From NCBI RefSeq assembly GCF_014696875.1, contig NZ_JACJQV010000185.1:1-42948 (forward strand): a DNA stretch of 42,948 bases, given 5' to 3'. Made by a program: the position numbers and the translations under genes. Below are positions 8,574 to 16,857 of this stretch, one piece after another (within the stretch, counting starts at the first letter, position 1; each line of letters starts with the position of its first letter). The DNA is from Microcystis wesenbergii FACHB-1317. Lineage in GTDB: Bacteria; Cyanobacteriota; Cyanobacteriia; Cyanobacteriales; Microcystaceae. Below the pieces are notes generated by a model. It was not told where the DNA came from and made no database searches. It worked only from the letters and a program-made list of their open reading frames with translations.

Positions 8574-9753
8574 GTTTTCCATGAAACTAACCCATCTATT
8601 CAAAAAAACGCCCCTATCTTGGTTACAGGTGACGCGAGAGAAAACCCGTTTGATCGTAGCTATTGCCGGGATTGCTTTTGCCGACTTCCTAATTTTCACG
8701 CAGTTGGGGTTTCGGGATGCCTTATTTGATGCTTCCGTTAAACCCCATTATGTCCTCGATGCGGATTTAGTCCTGATTAATCCCCAATTCGACACCCTCT
8801 TTGCCGTGAAAAGTTTCTCACGCGATCGCTTGTACCAAGCTAAAAGAGTCGAGGGCATTCAATCTATAGCCCCAGTTTATATTGCTTCGGCCCAGTGGCG
8901 CAATCCCGAAACTTCCCTAGAAAGAACTACTTTAGTCTTTGGTTTTGATCCCAGTCAACGGGTTTTTACCCTCCCAGAAGTCAATCAAAAATCCAGTGAT
9001 CTGAAGATGTTAAATCGCGTCTTGTACGATCAAGCAGGAAGACCAGAATTCGGTCCAATTGTCGATCTACTCCACAAAAACCCCGATTTGACAGTCCAGT
9101 TAAATGGAAAAGAGGTACAGGTAGCGGGAATTTTTACCCTTGGTGCCTCCTTTGCTGCCGATGGTAACGTCATTAGCAGTGATTCTACCTTTTTAAGGCT
9201 CTTTCCCGAACGTCAACCCCACGAAATCGATATAGGACTGGTGAAACTGCAACCGGGGGCAAATATCGAAGCAGTTAAGGGCAATTTACAGGCACTTTTC
9301 CCTAAAAATGAAGTAATAGTCCTTACTTTAGAAGAATTTGCTGAAAGGGAAAAAACCTATTGGGCAAATGGTACAGCCATTGGTTTTATCTTTGGTTTAG
9401 GTACAGTAGTCGGTTTTATCGTCGGTATCGTCATTGTCTATCAGATTCTCTATTCCGATGTCACCGATCACTTACCCGAATACGCTACCCTAAAAGCTAT
9501 GGGTTACGGTGATTGGTATTTAGTCGGGGTTTTGATGCAAGAGGCTTTATTACTAGCGGTTTTGGGGTATATACCCGGGTTTATCGTCTCTCTCGGTGTT
9601 TATCATCTCGCTTCCTCCGCTACACTTTTACCCATAGTGATGACTACCGCTAGGGCGATCGAAGTTTTAATCCTGACAATTATTATGTGTATTGCCTCTG
9701 GAATTGTCGCCATGGGCAAATTAAGGACAGCAGATCCAGCCGATATTTTTTAA
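8566..9753 (+). CDS. devC: DevC-type ABC exporter permease (MacB/FtsX fold)
   Basis: A 395-aa permease with one N-terminal TM helix (REKTRLIVAIAGIAFADFLI), a large periplasmic domain (about residues 50-270), and three C-terminal TM helices (FIFGLGTVVGFIVGIVIVYQ; LLAVLGYIPGFIVSLGVY; AIEVLILTIIMCIASGIVAM). This is the four-helix MacB-like layout of DevC. The reading frame can start at 8566 (ATGAGTAG overlap with devB) or at the in-frame ATG at 8581; the latter gives MKLTHLFKKTPLSWLQ, closer to the family N-terminus. It works with DevB and DevA as an efflux complex. Confidence 0.9.
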   Translation: MSRFSMKLTHLFKKTPLSWLQVTREKTRLIVAIAGIAFADFLIFTQLGFRDALFDASVKPHYVLDADLVLINPQFDTLFAVKSFSRDRLYQAKRVEGIQSIAPVYIASAQWRNPETSLERTTLVFGFDPSQRVFTLPEVNQKSSDLKMLNRVLYDQAGRPEFGPIVDLLHKNPDLTVQLNGKEVQVAGIFTLGASFAADGNVISSDSTFLRLFPERQPHEIDIGLVKLQPGANIEAVKGNLQALFPKNEVIVLTLEEFAEREKTYWANGTAIGFIFGLGTVVGFIVGIVIVYQILYSDVTDHLPEYATLKAMGYGDWYLVGVLMQEALLLAVLGYIPGFIVSLGVYHLASSATLLPIVMTTARAIEVLILTIIMCIASGIVAMGKLRTADPADIF

Positions 9754-9771
9754 ACTATCAAGGGTGAAATA

Positions 9772-10491
9772 ATGCGGATTTTTCAAAAAGAGCGAGAATT
9801 AGTCGATTTTAGCCCTAATGAACCCGTAATTGCCATTAAAGGCTTAAATCACTATTTTGGCACGGGGGAATTAAGAAAACAGGTTTTATACGATATCGAT
9901 CTGGAAATTAAAGCGGGGGAAGTAGTGATTATGACTGGTCCTTCGGGATCGGGGAAAACTACTTTATTGAGTTTAATGGGAGGTTTGCGATCGGCACAAG
10001 CGGGCAGTTTAAAAATTCTCGGCCAAGAAATGTTAGGAATTGGTAAGGGCAAAATGCTGAAAATTCGCCGACAAATTGGCTATATTTTTCAGTCACATAA
10101 TTTACTAAAATTCCTGACAGCGAAACAAAACGTGAGGATGTCTTTGGAACTGCACGAGGAGTTTTTAGAACAAGATCTCGATCAAAAAGCGGCGGCAATT
10201 CTAGAGTCAGTCGGTTTAGGCAACCGCGTTGATTACTATCCCCATGATCTATCGGGGGGACAAAAACAACGGGTTGCGATCGCTCGCGCCCTCGTCAGTC
10301 ATCCCAAATTAGTCCTCGCTGATGAACCGACCGCGGCCTTAGATAAACAATCCGGGCGGGATGTGGTGGAAATCATGCAGAAATTGGCAAAAGAACAAGG
10401 TTGCACGATTTTACTCGTCACCCACGATAACCGGATTCTCGACATCGCCGATCGCATTGTCAATATGGAGGATGGTCGTTTAAACGATTAA
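9772..10491 (+). CDS. devA: DevA-type ABC exporter ATPase
   Basis: The 239-residue nucleotide-binding subunit has Walker A GPSGSGKTT at 56-64, a Q-loop in IGYIFQSHNLL, the ABC signature LSGGQKQR, Walker B VLADEPTAALD and an H-loop in LLVTHDN. It resembles LolD/MacB ATPases and pairs with the DevC permease. AGGGTGAAATA precedes the ATG. It is the last gene of the tetR-devBCA operon. No TolC-like outer membrane channel is encoded nearby, so a housekeeping channel would have to be used. Confidence 0.93.
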   Translation: MRIFQKERELVDFSPNEPVIAIKGLNHYFGTGELRKQVLYDIDLEIKAGEVVIMTGPSGSGKTTLLSLMGGLRSAQAGSLKILGQEMLGIGKGKMLKIRRQIGYIFQSHNLLKFLTAKQNVRMSLELHEEFLEQDLDQKAAAILESVGLGNRVDYYPHDLSGGQKQRVAIARALVSHPKLVLADEPTAALDKQSGRDVVEIMQKLAKEQGCTILLVTHDNRILDIADRIVNMEDGRLND

Positions 10492-10506
10492 CTGCCGAAA
10501 AATTAC

Positions 10507-10536
10507 TTGCCAAAAATCGGACTTTCATGTTAAACT
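10507..10536 (+). promoter_or_regulatory. Candidate sigma-70 promoter of tRNA-Ser
   Basis: TTGCCA (10507-10512) and TAAACT (10531-10536) are separated by 18 nt and lie 17 bp before the mature tRNA 5' end, which fits a -35/-10 promoter with a start near 10543. This is pattern-based only. Confidence 0.5.
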
Positions 10537-10552
10537 AAAATAATGTCATCTT

Positions 10553-10644
10553 GGAGAGGTGGCAGAGTGGTCGAATGCGGCAGATTGCTAATCTGTTGTA
10601 CGAATCGTAAGACCGTACCGAGGGTTCGAATCCCTCCCTCTCCG
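10553..10644 (+). tRNA. trnS: tRNA-Ser (anticodon GCU)
   Basis: The 7-bp acceptor stem GGAGAGG (10553-10559) pairs with CCTCTCC (10637-10643), with discriminator G at 10644. The anticodon arm CAGATT-GCT-AATCTG gives anticodon GCU, reading AGC/AGU serine codons. A long variable arm (about TACGAATCGTAAGACCGTA) and a T-loop GGTTCGAATCC are present, as expected for a class II tRNA. The CCA end is not encoded. Confidence 0.96.
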
Positions 10645-10663
10645 TATTTTTTGGGTAGGTTCG

Positions 10664-11470
10664 ATGACTGCTCCCCAGGATTATTTCTGCTCCGTATATG
10701 GTCCGGTTGCCTCTTGGCGTTTCGGCAGTTCCTTGGGCATCGATCCGATTGGTTTAGTTTCCACCTGTTCCTTTAACTGTGCCTACTGTCAGTTAGGAGA
10801 AATTGAGCAAAAAACCGAGCAACGAAGAGTTTTTATCACCAGCGAACAAATTAGCAGGGATTTAAGTGCCTTTGCTCCTTGGGACGTGGATATAGTCACG
10901 CTCAGTGGTAGCGGGGAACCCACCCTCGCCCTCAATTTAGGGGAAATACTGGCCACCGTCAAGGAAATAACCAGGCGGCCGGTGGCGGTCTTAACCAATA
11001 GTACCCTCTTGGGAGATGCCCAAGTGCGTCAAGACTTGAGCAAAGCTGATATCGTCGCCGCTAAAATCGATGCTGTTTCCGAGGCCCAATGGCGACGGGT
11101 TAACCGTCCGGTCCCCAGTCTGGATTGGCAGGAGCTTTGGTGGGGATTAAGACAATTTCGCCAAGAATGGTCGGGAAAACTAGCAATTCAAACCATGGTA
11201 CTGGCTTCTTGGTCGCCCCAAGATCAAGACCGATACATCGATTTGATGCAACAGCTACAACCGGATGAAATTCAACTTAACACCCCGACCCGTCCCCGGG
11301 CCAGACAAAGACAATTAGAAACCCGCGGTAATAATCCCCTCAGCGCAGGCGACGGAATGCAAATTCTCAAACCCGTAAACGCTGAAATATTGGCAATTTG
11401 GGCGGAAAAAATCGCCACGGCCACGGGAATTACCGTGCGCTGTGTGCCACTTACCGCCACAAGTCTCTAG
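10664..11470 (+). CDS. Radical SAM protein (COG0731-like Fe-S oxidoreductase)
   Basis: A 268-aa enzyme with the radical SAM cluster motif CSFNCAYC (Cys35, Cys39, Cys42), an SGSGEPTLA block matching the SAM-binding GGE-type motif, and a following AVLTNSTLL strand. The family includes wyosine-synthesis Tyw1-like proteins and many uncharacterised bacterial members; the bacterial substrate is not known. It begins 19 nt after the tRNA-Ser gene and may be co-transcribed with it. Its stop overlaps the convergent PBP2 gene by 4 nt. Confidence 0.85.
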   Translation: MTAPQDYFCSVYGPVASWRFGSSLGIDPIGLVSTCSFNCAYCQLGEIEQKTEQRRVFITSEQISRDLSAFAPWDVDIVTLSGSGEPTLALNLGEILATVKEITRRPVAVLTNSTLLGDAQVRQDLSKADIVAAKIDAVSEAQWRRVNRPVPSLDWQELWWGLRQFRQEWSGKLAIQTMVLASWSPQDQDRYIDLMQQLQPDEIQLNTPTRPRARQRQLETRGNNPLSAGDGMQILKPVNAEILAIWAEKIATATGITVRCVPLTATSL

Positions 11471-13341
11471 GGCTTCGGCCGGGGTTTTTCTTCTTTCGGC
11501 TTGACATTAAAATAAGCCTCCATTACCTGACGTACCATGGGTGCGGCCACTTTACCACCACCACCGCCAGAATGTTCCGCAAAGGCGACCACGACAATTT
11601 CGGGCTTGTCGAAGGGTGCGAAAGCTCCAAACCAAGCGTGGGACTGCCCCGGAGGTGCTTCTGCCGTGCCGCTTTTGCCCGCTACAGGCGGTAAAGCGGG
11701 GTCCGATAGGGCCCGCCCCGTTCCTTCCGCTACCACGGCTCTCAGGGACTTTCTCAGGGTGTCTAGGGTGCTAGGTTTCATGTTCAAAGACTTTCGCCAT
11801 TCCTTAACATCCCGGGCATCCTGTAAAAGGTGCGGTTTCACCAAAAAACCACCGTTAGCGGGGACAGCAAACATCACAGCTACCTGTAGGGGAGTCGCTA
11901 GGGTAAATCCTTGACCGATCGACATATTAATCGTATCCCCTACGGACCAATCCCAGTTTTTAAAATTACGCAGTTTCCAATCGCGATCGGCAATTAACCC
12001 CGGAGTTTCTTCCGCTAATTCTATCCCGGTTTTCTGACCGAAACCGTAGCGCCGAGCCATGGCAATTAAAGCCGGCCCCCCCACCCCGCGACCAATTTGA
12101 CCGTGAAAAGTGTTACTACTCATGGCCATGGCCCGGACAAAACCGATCGGACCAAAACCGGCGTGATTCCATTCCCCGAAAGCTGTCCCCCCCACATAAA
12201 GAGCGGCAAAGGTATTTAAGACCGTATTGGGGGGAAATTTCCCCGATTCCATGCCGGCAGTGGCAGTGACGACTTTAAAGGTGGAAGCGGGGGGAAATCC
12301 TTGGAGAGCGCGGTTAACAAACGGGTTGCCCTCCGCTTGTAGTTTTTTCCAGGTGGCGGTGGTAATTGGGGCCGAGAAAACATTGGGATCAAAACTAGGA
12401 TAACTGACCATGGCCCGCACGGAACCATCCCGGGGATCGATCGCCACGATCGCACCTTTGCGTTTTCCTAAAGCGGCCTCGGCGGCTTTTTGGAGTTTTA
12501 AATCTAGTGTCAGGGTGACATCTTGCCCCGGTTTAGCAATTTTTTGGCCGAGAATTTGGATTACTTGTCCCGATCCGTTGACCTCTAACTGCATTCCCCC
12601 CCATTCTCCCCGCAATTTTGACTCGTAGGCGGCTTCTACACCCATTTTACCGACGACATCTCCCAATCGGTAGCCCTGGGGTCTTTTGGCTTTATATTCC
12701 TCCGGGGTTAGTTCCCCGGTATAACCGAGAATATGCGCCCCGATTTTACCATTGGGATAGTAGCGCACTGATTCCACGTCCACTTCAATGCCGGTTAATT
12801 CGTCTTTGTATTCCTCTAGGGCGATAATTTGGCCTGGAGTTAAACCCCTAGCGATGCGGATCAGGGTGGAGGGGTTTTCGTCCGCTTCGTTAATGCGTTT
12901 TTCTAGGTCGCTTCTGGGAATGCCTAAAATACTGGCTAAACGGTCAAGATTGAGTTTTTGGGCGGGATTACGCTGGGATTTGGGCCAAATATAGGCCGCA
13001 TGGGTTAAGCGGGCCGTAGCCAAAACTTTGCCATTGCGATCGAATAAGTTGCCCCGGACTGGGGGTTTGGGAAGAATGCGAATCCGGTTATTTTCTGCCC
13101 TTTCTCGGTTAATTTGTCCTTGCTGCAGTTGTAAATAGGCCAATCGTGAGCCGACTCCTCCTAGCAGGACAAGGCTAATTAAGCCCATAATTAGCCATGA
13201 CTGACGCTGACGACCGACTAGACGCTCCTTATCTTTGATTTTATTCTGTAATTTATTCGGCGCTGGCCGCGTCGGCGAGGTGAGCGGTTTTTTCGGTTTC
13301 AGTTTGACTTTGGTTTTTGATAGGAGTCCGCTATTACGCAT
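11467..13341 (-). CDS. mrdA: Penicillin-binding protein 2, elongasome transpeptidase
   Basis: A class B PBP of 624 residues that cross-links peptidoglycan during elongation. Seen: basic cytoplasmic N-terminus, one TM helix (SWLIMGLISLVLLGGVGSRL, about 48-67), a dimerisation domain with RGNLFDRNGKVLA, and the transpeptidase domain with STFK (Ser353 nucleophile), SSN in AMSSNTFHG and KSGT near residue 550. The C-terminus is lysine/proline rich (KPKEEKPRPKP). The layout matches MrdA rather than FtsI. No rodA neighbour is present. The upstream spacer is satellite DNA. Confidence 0.92.
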   Translation of the reverse strand: MRNSGLLSKTKVKLKPKKPLTSPTRPAPNKLQNKIKDKERLVGRQRQSWLIMGLISLVLLGGVGSRLAYLQLQQGQINRERAENNRIRILPKPPVRGNLFDRNGKVLATARLTHAAYIWPKSQRNPAQKLNLDRLASILGIPRSDLEKRINEADENPSTLIRIARGLTPGQIIALEEYKDELTGIEVDVESVRYYPNGKIGAHILGYTGELTPEEYKAKRPQGYRLGDVVGKMGVEAAYESKLRGEWGGMQLEVNGSGQVIQILGQKIAKPGQDVTLTLDLKLQKAAEAALGKRKGAIVAIDPRDGSVRAMVSYPSFDPNVFSAPITTATWKKLQAEGNPFVNRALQGFPPASTFKVVTATAGMESGKFPPNTVLNTFAALYVGGTAFGEWNHAGFGPIGFVRAMAMSSNTFHGQIGRGVGGPALIAMARRYGFGQKTGIELAEETPGLIADRDWKLRNFKNWDWSVGDTINMSIGQGFTLATPLQVAVMFAVPANGGFLVKPHLLQDARDVKEWRKSLNMKPSTLDTLRKSLRAVVAEGTGRALSDPALPPVAGKSGTAEAPPGQSHAWFGAFAPFDKPEIVVVAFAEHSGGGGGKVAAPMVRQVMEAYFNVKPKEEKPRPKP

Positions 13342-13373
13342 TTGCTTAAAGTTAAAAATTTAAAAGTTATTAG

Positions 13374-13586
13374 GGCAGTTATCAGTTATCAGTTATCAGT
13401 TATCAGTTATCAGTCATCAGTTATCAGATTTGAGTTCTAAGTGAGCAGTATGTATTAAGTGAGCAGTATTAAATAGTAGTTTGCCACTGTCTTTTCACTG
13501 ATTACTGTTTACTGATCACTGCTTACTGATCACTGTTCACTGATTACTTTTTACTGATCACTGCTTACTGATCACTGTTCACTGAA
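13374..13586. repeat. Satellite and composite repeat, opposite orientation to the others
   Basis: Upstream of mrdA the heptamer appears as TTATCAG (reverse complement of CTGATAA), seven or so copies to about 13428. It is followed by GTGAGCAGTATGTATTAAG-type blocks, and then by alternating ACTGTTTACTGATCACTG variants to 13586. The middle block is the inverted counterpart of 32760-32815, so a composite element of at least 150 bp has been copied in both orientations. 13587-13722 holds no recognisable feature. Confidence 0.8.
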
Positions 13587-13722
13587 AAGGACGCAATACT
13601 AGGTGATTTAGCTCCTTTCTTGACTAAAGTTAAGGTAATCTGCAATATATATTAACAAAATAGGAGTAAATGCTCGGATAAATTTTAACTTTTGTCAACT
13701 TGCCTTGATTTTTCAAAAATAC

Positions 13723-13908
13723 TCAGCAAGGATCTGTCAGAGAGCTTTGATAGGAATTGCTAATAGTTACGATTAAAATGGCATCTTGGGCGAATAATCC
13801 AGCAGTTTCGGCAAATTCGCCCGCGTTTAGCCTTTGAAAATAGCGATAGATGATTGGTTCCGTGATACCGGCGATCGAGATTTCAGGAAAGGAAACTGGC
13901 GCAGACAT
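13723..13908 (-). pseudogene. Truncated NTF2-like protein (OCP C-terminal-domain homologue-like)
   Basis: The 61-residue product begins with a segment, about residues 8-42 (ISIAGITEPIIYRYFQRLNA then GEFAETAGLFAQDA), that closely resembles the start of the NTF2-like carotenoid-binding domain of orange carotenoid protein and its stand-alone homologues (CTDH). Those proteins are about 130 aa; here similarity stops after the QDA position and the frame ends soon after. The rest of the domain is not visible downstream, so this is probably a decayed gene. The family assignment rests on remembered motif resemblance. Confidence 0.6.
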
Positions 13909-13949
13909 ATAGTTTAAGAGTCTTTTGTCAAGTATTTCTTAACTATATG
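13906..13949. promoter_or_regulatory. Long inverted repeat across the start of the NTF2-like fragment
   Basis: CATATAGTTTAAG (13906-13918) and CTTAACTATATG (13938-13949) pair over 12 bp with one bulged T and a 19-nt loop. It overlaps the ATG of the truncated gene and lies just past the frmA stop. It could be an operator of the decayed gene or a 3' hairpin of frmA. It lacks a U-run. Confidence 0.45.
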
Positions 13950-13964
13950 TAACATTATCCCTGT

Positions 13965-15405
<1,441 letters not shown>

Positions 15406-15552
15406 GCAAAAGGCACTCATGCAAAAGGCACTCATGCAAAAGGCACTCATGCAAAAGGCAGCTTTGTTCTCCCCACACCCCACACCCCACACCCCACACC
15501 CCACTGATAACTGATAACTGATAACTGATAACTGATAACTGATAACTGATAA
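15406..15552. repeat. Three different tandem repeats stacked end to end
   Basis: First, a 15-nt unit GCAAAAGGCACTCAT (15406-15460, 3.7 copies). Then an 11-nt... spacer to 15470 and a 7-nt unit CCCCACA (15471-15503, 4.7 copies). Then a 7-nt unit CTGATAA (15504-15552, exactly seven copies). The last ends 1 nt before the TAA of futA, so the gene's 3' UTR is satellite DNA. Confidence 0.95.
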
Positions 15553-15553
15553 C

Positions 15554-16609
15554 TTATTTCCAACCAGCGCGATTCATTACCTGTACTGCTTTGGCTAAAT
15601 TAGGACCATAATTAGCCACACTAACGGTATCTTCTTTACCGCGTCCGAGTTTGGCTAGGAAAGGGTCTAAAGCAACCCCTGGAACGACGGGATATTCGCG
15701 ATTACCCTTAGCAAAAAAGTTCTGTGCTTCATTGCTAGAAAGATACTCTAAAAATTTAATCGCCGATTCTCGATTCGGGGCAGTTTTAATTAAACCACCA
15801 CCGCTAATATTAACGTGAGTGCCGCGGCCTGCTTGGTAGGGGAAAATTACGCCTACTTGGTCATAAATTGCCCGTTTAGCGGGGTCTTTTTCTTCGGCAT
15901 ACCCAGCTAAGTAATAGGTGTTAGCTAGGGCTAAATCGGCAATTCCTGCGGCGACAGCTTCGATTTGTGCCTTATCATTTCCCTGGGGTGGACGGGCAAA
16001 ATTAGCCACTAATCCCCGACACCATTTTTCTGCGGCCGCTTCCCCTTGGATGTCGATTAACCAAGCAGTAAAAGATTGACTATAGATGTTACTAGATGAC
16101 CGGGTGACGACTTTTCCTTTCCATTTGGGATTGGTTAAGTCTGCATAGGAATCGATTTCTCTGGGGTTAACTCTGTCTTTGTTGTACATAATTACCCGCA
16201 AGCGTTTACTAAACCCAAACCAGTGACCTTTGGGGTGACGCAAATTAGCGGGAATTCTTTGGGTAAGAATGCGGGAATTGACGGGGGCAAAAATTCCCTG
16301 TTGGTCGGCGCGCCATAGTCTCCCCGCATCTACCGTCAGGAGTATATCAGCAGGACTATTGCGGCCTTCGCTTTTGATTCGTTCGATTAATGGGTCCGCT
16401 TCCCCTTCGACGAGGTTAATTTTTATTCCCGTTTGTCGGGTGAAGTTGTCATACAATCGTCGGTCGGTGTTGTAGTGACGGGAGGAATAGAGGTTTAATT
16501 GTTTAGTTTGGGCGGAAACCTCGTTTATTTTCCCTAATTGACCCACTGCTACCGCTAAGGTGGCTGTTCCCGCGCCTAGAAAGACTCTCCGAGTTATTTT
16601 ATCGTTCAT
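15554..16609 (-). CDS. futA: Ferric iron-binding protein of an ABC transporter (FutA/IdiA type)
   Basis: A periplasmic Fe(III)-binding protein of 351 aa. A twin-arginine-type signal (TRRVFLGAGTATLAVAVG, about residues 6-23, ending near SAQ) precedes the mature protein, which starts LNLYSSRHYNTDRRLY. Family features include EADPLIERI, ADILLTVDAGRL, ALANTYYLAGY with paired Tyr that serve as iron ligands in this family, and NISGGGLIKTAPN. FutB/FutC permease and ATPase are not in the window, as is usual for scattered fut genes. A possible Fur site lies about 50 bp upstream. Confidence 0.92.
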   Translation of the reverse strand: MNDKITRRVFLGAGTATLAVAVGQLGKINEVSAQTKQLNLYSSRHYNTDRRLYDNFTRQTGIKINLVEGEADPLIERIKSEGRNSPADILLTVDAGRLWRADQQGIFAPVNSRILTQRIPANLRHPKGHWFGFSKRLRVIMYNKDRVNPREIDSYADLTNPKWKGKVVTRSSSNIYSQSFTAWLIDIQGEAAAEKWCRGLVANFARPPQGNDKAQIEAVAAGIADLALANTYYLAGYAEEKDPAKRAIYDQVGVIFPYQAGRGTHVNISGGGLIKTAPNRESAIKFLEYLSSNEAQNFFAKGNREYPVVPGVALDPFLAKLGRGKEDTVSVANYGPNLAKAVQVMNRAGWK

Positions 16610-16649
16610 TGCTCGATTCTTGGCAAAGTTGTCTTTTCCTATTGTACAG

Positions 16650-16672
16650 CTATTGAGAATAATTCTTATCTG
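16650..16672 (-). promoter_or_regulatory. Candidate Fur box upstream of futA
   Basis: AGAATAATTCT (16656-16666) is a perfect interrupted palindrome in an A/T-rich context (GAGAATAATTCTTATC), located 47-57 bp before the futA start. It partly resembles the Fur consensus GATAATGATAATCATTATC. Iron-dependent repression is expected for futA, but the match is imperfect. Confidence 0.45.
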
Positions 16673-16857
16673 TACGAGAAATTACTTGTCGGGCTAGGGC
16701 GGTAAATGGGGGAAAATATTGGTAAAATCAGGGTTTTTTGTGTAAATGAGGCTAATAAATCCTCGAATCTATCGCTATTTAAATTCAATAAGCTTAAGAT
16801 GTTACCCTAAGCTCGATCGAGGCTATTGTGGAATGAGAGCAACGAGAGTCAAAGATA

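Noticed and set aside
7290-10491. Evidence that the organism forms heterocysts
   Set aside because: DevBCA homologues are widespread in non-heterocystous cyanobacteria; no other heterocyst gene in the window.
11398-12827. Several plus-strand ORFs opposite mrdA
   Set aside because: Shadow frames of a strongly conserved PBP2 gene; no own domains.
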